From Chitinophagaceae bacterium (lineage in GTDB: Bacteria > Bacteroidota > Bacteroidia > Chitinophagales > Chitinophagaceae): a stretch of DNA of 64,000 bases. Below are positions 53,047-60,544 of this stretch, piece by piece (the stretch's first letter is position 1; every line of letters starts with the position of its first letter). The notes beneath the pieces are model-generated. The model worked only from the letters and a program-made list of their open reading frames with translations, made no database searches and was not told the DNA's origin. Location: positions 271,036 through 335,035 of the forward strand of contig JAFKGQ010000014.1 of assembly GCA_017307755.1 (NCBI GenBank), written 5' to 3'. A program made the translations under genes and the position numbers.

Positions 53047-56000
53047 TTATAAGGTTATGTTGAGGCCGAACTGTATTGTACGAGGTTGAGGAGGAGTCCC
53101 CAGATCCAGCCCCTGTACGGTTTCGATGCCGGTGACGTTGGCTTCGGGGTCGGGGCCGGTATACTTGGTCAGTAATAAGAGATTGGTGCCGGAAAAATAA
53201 ACACGCACTGTCTCCACCTTCAGCCGCTCGGTGATGCGCCGGGGAATGGTATAACCCAGTGTGAGTGATCTTAGACGGATAAAGCTAGCGTCCTCAAGGA
53301 ATCGGCTGTTCTGGTCGATGGTGTAGCTAAGCCCATAGGCCGTTACGCGAGGTACGTCGGTGACATCTCCGGGCTTTTGCCAACGCCGCAGTTGATCAGA
53401 GAAGATCACCCGGTTGGCGTCCCGCGTACCACCCCCTTCTCCAAAGAATTTGTTCAGGTTATAGGTATAGTTGCCGTACTGATACGAAAAGAGGACGCTC
53501 AGATCAAAACCCTTCCAGGTCACTGTGTTGTTGATACCGCCAAAGAACTTCGGCATGGCATTATGCATCACTTGCCGGGCAGAGGCAGGCAGCGTTCCGT
53601 TGACCTGACCTTCAAAAACAGAAGCCCCCGTTTTGGGGTCTACATACAGTTGTTTATACAGCCAGAAAGAATACAAGGGTGACCCCTGTTGCATGACGAT
53701 CCAGTTACGGTTGTACTGATAGATGGGGGCGGGCAGTTTCTCCACTTTGTTCGTATTACCCGAAATACTGAAATTGGTCTGCCAGGTAAAGGCGCCGTTA
53801 CGGATATTGACGGAGTTGATACCTAGCTCATACCCTTTGTTGCTGATCTCGCCCGCGTTGCTATAGTAATTCGTAAAGCCTGTGATGCCGGGTATGGGCA
53901 GCAACAGCAATGCATTACTTGTATACTTGTAATACACGTTGAAGTCGACGGTGATCCTCCCGTTCAGCAATCCCAGATCCAAACCCAGGTTAGCTTGTTT
54001 GGTGCTTTCCCATTTCAGGTTTGGATTGGACAGCTGGAATGGAGCAGCCCCAGGCTGATCGCCGCTGGATCCGTCAGGATAACCATATCCCCCGGACCAA
54101 AGACCCTGGGACGCGTAAAAGGAAATACCGCTCTGGTTACCGGTGATCCCATAGCTGGCCCTGAGTTTCAAATCGCTGATAGCATCTACCTTCTTCAGGA
54201 ATGTCTCTTCCTTGGCTCTCCAGGAGACGCCTACGGAAGGGAAATAACCCCATTTATTGTTGACGCCGAATTTCGAAGACCCGTCCGCGCGGCCACTCAG
54301 CTCCACATAGTACTTATTTGCAAAATTGTAATCTATGCGGGCAAAAAAGCTGCTGAGATTGGCTTTTCTCGAAGAGTCCCAGGAAGTCCGCGTGGCCGCT
54401 GATGAAATGTTCTTATAGGCATTGCTGGGAAAACCGCTGCCTTGCGCAAAAGTGATATTCACGGGGTTGCTCTGTACAGTATTGCCGATGAGTACGCCCA
54501 GGTTATGTCTGCCGGAAAAATTCTTCCTATAGCTCAAAGTCTGCTCGTTGATCCAGGTAGAGCTCTGGGTAATGGTGGACGTGGCAAGTCCATTGGTAGG
54601 TGGAGCCCCCAGTTGTGTGAGGTTATTCCAATACTCCGACTCGTTGTAATTGTTATAGTCAAGGCTGAAAGTGCTGTGGAACTTCAGTTCCGGCGTAATC
54701 TGCGCGTCAAAATAAAGATTGCCGATATATCGTAGACTGACGGTATTTACATTATAATTTTTTAACAGCACCTGCAGGTTGTCGAAACCCGCCCATCTGG
54801 CAGGAGTACCGTCTGCATTGAGTTCCGGCAGATAGGTAGGCGTGTGCAGGGCCGACTGCAATAGCCCTCCCGCAGGACCATCCCCCGCCCTGCCCTGGTT
54901 CCTGAAAGTACGGGAGAAGTTATTGCTAACCCCCACCTGGATATACTCATTCACTTTTTCGTCTACATTCAGCTTGAAACTGACCCGCTGGAAATACAGG
55001 GGTTTGATGTCGGCCTCCTGACGGGTGTATCCTCCGCCTAAATAGTAACGAGTCTCCTTATTGCCACCAGACAGGGAGAGATTATAGTTCTGTAGATTGC
55101 CCGTACGGAAGATCTCATGCAGCCTGTCGTAAGTCTTCTGCAGATCTGGTGTTCCCCGGCCCGTAGTCACACCCGGGTTCAGCGCACTCCCTATAAAAGG
55201 CTGCGTCTTATATTTATTGATCCCCGCCGGGTCGTTCGCCGCGACGGCATCCTGGTAAGAATTGGTATAAAATTCATTCACCAGCGCGGCATGCTGAGGC
55301 CCCGTGGTCAGGTCCCATAGTTTGGGAGCCCAGGCAGCCCCCGTGGACACATCGAGGTTGAGCTTGCTGCGGGCATTAAAGCCACCCCGCTTTGTAGTGA
55401 CGATGACTACTCCATTGGCGCCACGCGAGCCATAGATGGCCGTTGCGCTGGCATCCTTCAGGACTTCTATGTTCTCGATATCCGCAGGGTTGATGTCCGC
55501 CAGGGGAGAGGTGGACCGCCCTCCCGAATTGACGGTCTGCAGACTGGTGTTATTGACAAAAACCCCGTCGACGATGTACAGCGGGTTATTGTCCGCATTG
55601 ATAGAGGTTGTCCCCCTCACCCGCACAAAGATGCCATCCCCCGGCACACCGGCATTTGAATTGATCTGTAACCCCGGCGCCTTCCCTTGTAATTGCGCAT
55701 CAAAACTGGCTACGGGAGTACCCGCGACCTCCGCCGCCTTGATGGTGGAAATGGCGCTGGTCAGGTCCTTCCTCCGTTGCGTACCATATCCTACGACCAC
55801 CACATCATTTAGCTGGCTGGAAGTTTCGGCCAGCCAGATATCGATATTCCGGGAAGTATTCTCCGCCACCTCCCTGGCTTGATAACCCACATAGCTCACT
55901 TGCAGCACCACCGGCAGTTTCTGCCCCGTGAGAAAGCGAAATCGCCCGTCCTTGTCCGTCACCACCTCGTGCGTGGTGCCCTTGATATGGACGGTGGCGC

Positions 56001-56121
56001 CGGGCAGCCCTACGCCCGTCTTCTGGTCATATATCTTTCCCGTAATGTCGATGTTGTTGGTATTCTGTCCCATTACCCGGATAGACAGCAACAATAATAG
56101 ATAAGGAACAATCCTTTTCAT
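53047..56121 (-). CDS. SusC/RagA-type TonB-dependent outer membrane receptor
   Basis: A 1024-residue receptor from ATG 56121; the frame extends to 56181 but the signal peptide begins at MKRIVPYLLLLLSIRVMGQ. The carboxypeptidase-regulatory-like domain (ITGKIYDQKTGVGLPGATVHIKG) and the TonB-box-like DVVVVGYGTQRRKDLTSAIS are followed by the plug (VRVRGTTSINADNNPLYIVDGVF; IEVLKDASATAIYGSRGANGVVIVTTKRGG) and barrel. It lacks an STN domain and a local sigma/FecR pair, so regulation must differ from the two STN-containing receptors. The 15-bp palindrome at 56313-56327 is a candidate operator. It opens the operon 56121-48734. Confidence 0.95.
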   Translation of the reverse strand: MKRIVPYLLLLLSIRVMGQNTNNIDITGKIYDQKTGVGLPGATVHIKGTTHEVVTDKDGRFRFLTGQKLPVVLQVSYVGYQAREVAENTSRNIDIWLAETSSQLNDVVVVGYGTQRRKDLTSAISTIKAAEVAGTPVASFDAQLQGKAPGLQINSNAGVPGDGIFVRVRGTTSINADNNPLYIVDGVFVNNTSLQTVNSGGRSTSPLADINPADIENIEVLKDASATAIYGSRGANGVVIVTTKRGGFNARSKLNLDVSTGAAWAPKLWDLTTGPQHAALVNEFYTNSYQDAVAANDPAGINKYKTQPFIGSALNPGVTTGRGTPDLQKTYDRLHEIFRTGNLQNYNLSLSGGNKETRYYLGGGYTRQEADIKPLYFQRVSFKLNVDEKVNEYIQVGVSNNFSRTFRNQGRAGDGPAGGLLQSALHTPTYLPELNADGTPARWAGFDNLQVLLKNYNVNTVSLRYIGNLYFDAQITPELKFHSTFSLDYNNYNESEYWNNLTQLGAPPTNGLATSTITQSSTWINEQTLSYRKNFSGRHNLGVLIGNTVQSNPVNITFAQGSGFPSNAYKNISSAATRTSWDSSRKANLSSFFARIDYNFANKYYVELSGRADGSSKFGVNNKWGYFPSVGVSWRAKEETFLKKVDAISDLKLRASYGITGNQSGISFYASQGLWSGGYGYPDGSSGDQPGAAPFQLSNPNLKWESTKQANLGLDLGLLNGRITVDFNVYYKYTSNALLLLPIPGITGFTNYYSNAGEISNKGYELGINSVNIRNGAFTWQTNFSISGNTNKVEKLPAPIYQYNRNWIVMQQGSPLYSFWLYKQLYVDPKTGASVFEGQVNGTLPASARQVMHNAMPKFFGGINNTVTWKGFDLSVLFSYQYGNYTYNLNKFFGEGGGTRDANRVIFSDQLRRWQKPGDVTDVPRVTAYGLSYTIDQNSRFLEDASFIRLRSLTLGYTIPRRITERLKVETVRVYFSGTNLLLLTKYTGPDPEANVTGIETVQGLDLGTPPQPRTIQFGLNITL

Positions 56122-56312
56122 AAGCGCGATTTTGTTCTGGTAATAAAATTTTGGGGAGACGTCGGCGGAAAGTTTCAACAACTACATCGTACCACCCGTT
56201 TTTTTTGCCCGCCTATATGCATAGCGATAGTATAAAGCGTGTTCATGAGCCTTTTTTGTGCTGATAGTTTTACACTAAAATAACCTGTGGTGGTATCAGG
56301 TCATTTATTAGT

Positions 56313-56327
56313 CTACTAATTTAGTAG
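56313..56327. promoter_or_regulatory. 15-bp palindrome CTACTAA-T-TTAGTAG upstream of susC
   Basis: A perfect inverted repeat with 7-bp arms, followed by further partial ATTAGT copies, lies about 190 bp before the susC start in a 329-bp region without genes. It could be an operator for a dimeric regulator. The rest of the region toward susC shows no consensus promoter. Confidence 0.4.
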
Positions 56328-56384
56328 GGTAAAATTAGTAAGCGCAGCCAGAATATCCAAATTAATTTTTTTAGACGTTTTCAG

Positions 56385-56415
56385 AACGAACCTCCGGTTC
56401 GTTGTCCGAAGGACA
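56385..56415. other. two adjacent short hairpins
   Basis: AACGAACC-TCC-GGTTCGTT (56385-56403) is followed immediately by TGTCC-GAA-GGACA (56403-56415), two perfect stem-loops that touch each other. They lie between the susC leader and the EamA terminator. The role is unknown; they may be processing signals or part of a transcript end. Confidence 0.4.
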
Positions 56416-56429
56416 GACATTAGATTATT

Positions 56430-56470
56430 CCGGAAAACGGGTTAAATTTTTCAGGGAACCCGTTTTCCGG
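56430..56470 (-). terminator. 14-bp perfect hairpin overlapping the EamA stop codon
   Basis: CCGGAAAACGGGTT (56430-56443) and AACCCGTTTTCCGG (56457-56470) form a perfect 14-bp stem with a 13-nt loop. The right arm encodes the last residues (SGKRV) of the EamA protein, and the stop codon is in the loop. There is no T tract, so it is a strong structure but not a canonical intrinsic terminator. Confidence 0.5.
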
Positions 56471-57335
56471 ACATTTTAGCCTGTACAAGATAAAGCCCCC
56501 CGATCACCAGCGCCATGCCTGCAATGGTGTAAACGCTGATCGGTTCCTTCATCACGGCATTGGCAATGAGAAACCCGGAGACGGGGCACAAAAAGAGCCA
56601 GAAAGAAGCCCTGGCTGCATTGTCCTTCAGGAGATAAAGCCATAGTTGGACCGCAACGATGGAGACGGGGATGGCCAGCCAGAGCACAGCCCCGATGGTA
56701 CGCCAGTCCCATACGTTCTGTCCGGCACGATAGGTGACGGCAGCAAAAGGCAGTAAGAAAATACCTCCCAGCAAAGTCTGCCATCCATTGATCGACATGA
56801 TGGAGAGGTTATTCCAAGAACGACGGGAAAAATAAAGGACGCCTGCGGAATAAGCCAGCATGCTCACCAGCAGGATCAACAGCCCCCCGGGTGTAGCCGA
56901 ACTGTTCTGCAATAATGGCCAGGCGGCCAATACCACCCCCGCACTACACAACAAAAGACTTAAGACCACATATCCCTTCAAAGGCTGTCTGAAAAATAAG
57001 GCGGAGATCAAATTGATAAATACAGGATTGGTTGCCACAGCCAGCGAACCCAGACCGGGCGACACATGCTGCATGGCCAGGACATAAAGCCCCAGATAAA
57101 GACTGATGTTTAAAAAACCATAGATTGCCAGTTGCCCCCATTCCTTACCCTGCGGCAGTCTGCTGCGCAATACCAGGTGGGCGATCACCACCATCAACAC
57201 CCCGGCCAAAAAAAATCGGGTGATACAGATTACCAGCGGCTGCACCGCTACCAGACCCAGTTTAGTGGCGGTAGAAGCAGAGGACCATAAGACGGCAAAA
57301 ACCAAACCTGCAAGAAATAACCAAACCTTTTTCAT
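56451..57335 (-). CDS. EamA family (DMT superfamily) transporter
   Basis: A 294-residue inner-membrane protein from ATG 57335, with ten TM helices in two EamA repeats: VWLFLAGLVFAVLWSSASTATKLGLVAVQPLVICITRFFLAGVLM starts the first and LLILLVSMLAYSAGVLYFSRRSWNN the second. The GSLAVATNPVFINLISALFF and SFWLFLCPVSGFLIANAVMKEPIS segments are typical of RhaT/YdcZ-like metabolite exporters. It is divergent from the DUF4251 gene 60 bp away. The substrate is unknown. Confidence 0.9.
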   Translation of the reverse strand: MKKVWLFLAGLVFAVLWSSASTATKLGLVAVQPLVICITRFFLAGVLMVVIAHLVLRSRLPQGKEWGQLAIYGFLNISLYLGLYVLAMQHVSPGLGSLAVATNPVFINLISALFFRQPLKGYVVLSLLLCSAGVVLAAWPLLQNSSATPGGLLILLVSMLAYSAGVLYFSRRSWNNLSIMSINGWQTLLGGIFLLPFAAVTYRAGQNVWDWRTIGAVLWLAIPVSIVAVQLWLYLLKDNAARASFWLFLCPVSGFLIANAVMKEPISVYTIAGMALVIGGLYLVQAKMSGKRVP

Positions 57336-57395
57336 ATCCGGCGCAAGTATAGCACATCTGTAGTCAATATCCCAAAAATTACTTAAATTCACTAT

Positions 57396-57914
57396 ATGAA
57401 ACCCATCCACATCTACACCGCCTGCCTGTTAGCGTTACTGGCTCTTTGCAGCCTGCCCGCCCATACCAATGCCCAGAGTACCAAACAGGATAAACAGTCG
57501 GCAAAAGAAGCAGCCATAAAGAGTCTGGTAGATTCCCAAAACTATGTCTTTGTCGCCCAGTCGGCCCTGCCCCTGAGCGGGCGTGTCCGGCAACTGACCT
57601 CGGACTATGACCTTCGGGTGACTAAAAACTCCATTATCAGCTATCTCCCTTATTTTGGACGAGCCTATCAGGCGCCATTGGATCCTACAAAAGGCGGCAT
57701 CCAGTTCACCTCAAAAGATTTTGATTACACCACCACCCCCGGTAAAAAAAGTGGCTGGACTGTCCAGATCAAACCCAAGGACTACAGGGATGTCCAGCAG
57801 ATGACCCTTAGCATCTCAGCCAGCGGCTATGGCTCCCTCCAGGTGGTCAGTACTAACCGTCAACCCATCTCATTCAATGGATATATAAAAGCGCTGAAAG
57901 TAAAAAAGAGCTAA
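57396..57914 (+). CDS. DUF4251 family exported protein
   Basis: A 172-residue secreted or periplasmic protein with signal peptide IYTACLLALLALCSLPAHTNAQ. The remainder has the DUF4251 pattern: NYVFVAQSALPLSGRVRQLTSDYDLRVTKNSIISYLPYFGRAYQAP, then GGIQFTSKDFDYTTTPGKKSGWTVQIKP and the late GYGSLQVVSTNRQPISFNGYI. The family is common in Bacteroidota and of unknown function. It converges on the glycerophosphodiesterase pseudogene with a 4-bp overlap. Confidence 0.9.
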   Translation: MKPIHIYTACLLALLALCSLPAHTNAQSTKQDKQSAKEAAIKSLVDSQNYVFVAQSALPLSGRVRQLTSDYDLRVTKNSIISYLPYFGRAYQAPLDPTKGGIQFTSKDFDYTTTPGKKSGWTVQIKPKDYRDVQQMTLSISASGYGSLQVVSTNRQPISFNGYIKALKVKKS

Positions 57915-58531
57915 GGCTTTTGATAGCTCCCAAATAGTCTTACCAGCCGGTCAGGATAGTCTGAGATAATGCCATCCACACCCAGAGCAGCCATGGCCTT
58001 CATATCCGGCTCGGTATTCACCGTCCACGGCAGGACAGCTACTTTATGATCATGCGCTTCTTTTATGAGATCTGCATTCACCAGGAGATAATTAGGACTA
58101 TATATAGAAGGCGTAAATCCCGGGCGTTCGATGTTCTTTGCAAACCCGTCACTGTTTTCCACCAGCAATGCCGTTGTCTGCCCGGGGAACCTCGGATGAG
58201 GCTTCACCCCTTCCGGAAAACGCCGGATGCTGTCATAGGTCATTCTATACAACGCATACTGTTTCTCCTCACCCTTGCCGATAGCCGACCCATCCGGCTT
58301 TAGCATGATATCCGAAGACATAAAGACATCATGGGATACCACAACCTTCCCATCCGCGGAGATCACACAATCCAATTCCAGGGTTCGGGCCCCCAACTCC
58401 ACCCCATGCAGCATGGCTGGAATGGTGTTTTCCGGCATCAATCCCCAGCCCCCTCTACGCGCCTGGAGATCCAGCTTCTGTTAGGCGACAGCCATAAAAG
58501 GCAAAAAAAATAGTATAATGTAATACTTCAT
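57911..58531 (-). pseudogene. glycerophosphodiester phosphodiesterase family, degraded
   Basis: From ATG 58531 the frame reads a signal peptide (MKYYIILFFLPFMAVA) and then hits TAA at codon 17 (58481-58483), just where QKLDLQARRGGWGLMPENTIPAM continues. The usual catalytic HRG is RRG here. After LELDCVISADGKVVVSHDVF the protein jumps from FPEGVKPHPRFPGQ to TALLVENSDGFAKNIE, skipping an in-frame block of roughly 80-90 residues that holds the central Glu/Lys catalytic part. The end (YLLVNADLIKEAHDHKVAVLPWTVNTEPDM) is normal. The three defects together indicate a dead gene, although a shorter frame from 58441 remains open. Confidence 0.88.
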
Positions 58532-58697
58532 ATTAGTCCTTTGTGAAAAGGCTTGAAAAACGCGAAGGTGAGCAATTATACCGGTGCTCAGTTACCCTTT
58601 ATGATGATTTTTTATCTTTTTTTTGCAATCGGTTGCAGTTTGCTAAAAATTAGTTTATCTTTAGCTTACCAACACAAGAGAGCCGTTCAAACTTGCC

Positions 58698-59282
58698 ATG
58701 ATGAAAATTCTAAGTCCCGGAACCTTATCGCCGGACGCCCAATGGTTGCAACGACTGCAACACGATGACACGGAAGGCCTTGCCCTCCTGATGGATAAAT
58801 ATTATCGGGACCTTTTTCATTATGCCTCAAAATTCACCAGGGACGAAGGACTGGCCCGGGATTGCATCCAGGAAGTCTTTATCAGCCTCTGGGAAAGAAG
58901 AAAAACAGCTACAGCCATCCTCTCCCCCCGCCATTATCTCCTCCGTGCCATAAAGAACAAGGTACTGAAAGCACTATATAAAAAGGACCGGGTACCCTTC
59001 GACCTGCCCGACGAATACGATTTTTTCCAGGAATTCAATATCGAACAGGTCATCATCGAAAAACAACTCTCCGAAGAAAAAGCCCAAAAGCTCAGACAAG
59101 CTCTCTCCTCCTTATCCAAAAGACAACAGGAAGTGATCTACCTGAAATTCTACCAACACCTCGATCATGGACAAATAGCCGAACAAATGGACATTAGCCG
59201 TCAGTCTGTATACAACCTCATCCATGAATCACTGCAGAAGCTCCGCAGCGTATGGGCCACCCCCACCTCTCTTCCGCTGTAA
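58698..59282 (+). CDS. ECF sigma-70 family sigma factor (FecI-like)
   Basis: A 194-residue ECF sigma factor. Region 2 is LALLMDKYYRDLFHYASKFTRDEGLARDCIQEVFISLWERRKTA, and region 4 is ALSSLSKRQQEVIYLKFYQHLDHGQIAEQMDISRQSVYNLIHESLQKLR. Two adjacent ATGs (58698 and 58701) are possible starts. It is followed by fecR and an STN-containing susC, so it should be released by ligand binding to that receptor and activate the operon. The 166 bp upstream show no consensus promoter, only TATCTTTA with a badly spaced TTTG. Confidence 0.93.
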   Translation: MMKILSPGTLSPDAQWLQRLQHDDTEGLALLMDKYYRDLFHYASKFTRDEGLARDCIQEVFISLWERRKTATAILSPRHYLLRAIKNKVLKALYKKDRVPFDLPDEYDFFQEFNIEQVIIEKQLSEEKAQKLRQALSSLSKRQQEVIYLKFYQHLDHGQIAEQMDISRQSVYNLIHESLQKLRSVWATPTSLPL

Positions 59283-59339
59283 AAAAATTTTTTCTCTCAT
59301 TTTCCAGTAGATCCCGTCCATCCCCGGAACTTAATAGGT

Positions 59340-60395
59340 ATGAGAGACTACCAGTCGTATACCTTGACAGATCTTATGCTGGACGAGGACTTTATCCGGT
59401 GGGTACAGGAACAAAGGCCTGCCGACCAGGCCTTCTGGGATGAATGGCTCCGTGCTTACCCCGAAAAAAAGCCCCTGGTCATAGAAGCCCGCCGTATACT
59501 GGAGTCGGTCGACATCCAAGAAAAATACATACCCAAAGAGGAGGTTCAACAGGAAACCGCCCGATTGCTAAAAGCCATCGGTGCTGCGCCGGCGCAGGGC
59601 CTCACTCCATCCATAACCAGACCTTTCCTAAGACGGTTGTGGTCGGCCGCAGCCGTCATTATAATAGGCGTTTCCGCCTGGCTGTTCCTTATAAAAAACA
59701 CCCCAAAAACCAGAAAGACACAGGCCTATGCCGAACAGATAAGCACCCACCGCCTGATCGAACGGATCAATCACGGCGATAAGCCTGATACAGCCCACCT
59801 CTCCGACGGCAGCTGGATCAGGATCGGTCCCAACAGCCGTATAGCTTACTCCATTGGCTTCGATACAGCCGCCATACGGGAAGTATATCTTTCTGGGGAA
59901 GCCTTCTTCCAGGTGGCTAAAAGCCCTCATCACCCATTCCATGTCATTACAGGAGAGGTCACCACGGTTGTCCTGGGCACCAGCTTCTGCATCCGGTCAT
60001 TCGAAAAAGATACCACGATCCAGGTGACGGTAAGATCAGGGAAGGTCAGCGTCAGCGGTATTATATTGACCCCCAATCAACGCCTCATCTATAAAAAGGC
60101 AGCTCAAAGCTATCAGCGGTTATTACTGGACCATCCTGTCATAGTCGCCCCGGAGATCACGGATCAAAGCATGGTTTATGAAGAGACGCCGGTTGAACAG
60201 GTATTCGGACAGCTGAGTAAGGCTTATGGCGTCTTTATCGTGTATGACAGCGAGCTCCTGCACAAGTGTACAGTGACAGCCGATTTGAAAGGCGAATCAT
60301 TTTATCACAAACTGGATCTCATCTGCCGTGCCATTGGCGCAGAATATGAAGTGATAGACGGACAGGTGATCATCCAGTCCGGCGGATGTCGGTAA
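59340..60395 (+). CDS. FecR-family anti-sigma factor
   Basis: A 351-residue anti-sigma regulator. The cytoplasmic part (YTLTDLMLDEDFIRWVQEQRPADQAFWDEWLRAYPEK) is followed by a TM helix (LWSAAAVIIIGVSAWLFLI). The periplasmic FecR domain has HLSDGSWIRIGPNSRIAYSIGF, REVYLSGEAFFQVAK and VVLGTSFCIRSF, and a DUF4974-type end follows (EETPVEQVFGQLSKAYGVFIVYDSELL). It is 57 bp from the sigma gene and 149 bp from susC. It transfers the occupancy signal from the SusC STN domain to the sigma factor. Confidence 0.93.
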   Translation: MRDYQSYTLTDLMLDEDFIRWVQEQRPADQAFWDEWLRAYPEKKPLVIEARRILESVDIQEKYIPKEEVQQETARLLKAIGAAPAQGLTPSITRPFLRRLWSAAAVIIIGVSAWLFLIKNTPKTRKTQAYAEQISTHRLIERINHGDKPDTAHLSDGSWIRIGPNSRIAYSIGFDTAAIREVYLSGEAFFQVAKSPHHPFHVITGEVTTVVLGTSFCIRSFEKDTTIQVTVRSGKVSVSGIILTPNQRLIYKKAAQSYQRLLLDHPVIVAPEITDQSMVYEETPVEQVFGQLSKAYGVFIVYDSELLHKCTVTADLKGESFYHKLDLICRAIGAEYEVIDGQVIIQSGGCR

Positions 60396-60469
60396 ATAAT
60401 AGGCCCAATATTTTTCAAATCATAAAACCTCTATACACATGAGCTAACCCACCTCCATAGTAAAAAAAT

Positions 60470-60497
60470 GGTCGGCATTGTTCCAGCAATACCGACC
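60470..60497 (+). terminator. hairpin between fecR and susC (attenuator or partial terminator)
   Basis: GGTCGG-C-ATTG / CAAT-A-CCGACC forms a 10-bp stem with one mismatch and a 6-nt loop, followed by TGCGTTTTGATC. The short T run suggests a weak terminator or an mRNA-stabilising structure that separates low sigma/fecR expression from high susC expression. It lies in the 149-bp gap before susC. Confidence 0.5.
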
Positions 60498-60544
60498 TGC
60501 GTTTTGATCAAACTCGATTGCATTAACCAAAACATCACGAATTT

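Noticed and set aside
56385..56415. Possible tRNA (GGTTCG resembles a T-loop)
   Set aside because: No acceptor stem, D-arm or anticodon arm can be placed around it; it is just two short hairpins.
58639..58663. TTTG plus TATCTTTA as promoter of the second sigma/FecR cassette
   Set aside because: The spacing of 13 nt is too short for the Bacteroidota promoter (about 19-21 nt) and the -7 box is imperfect.
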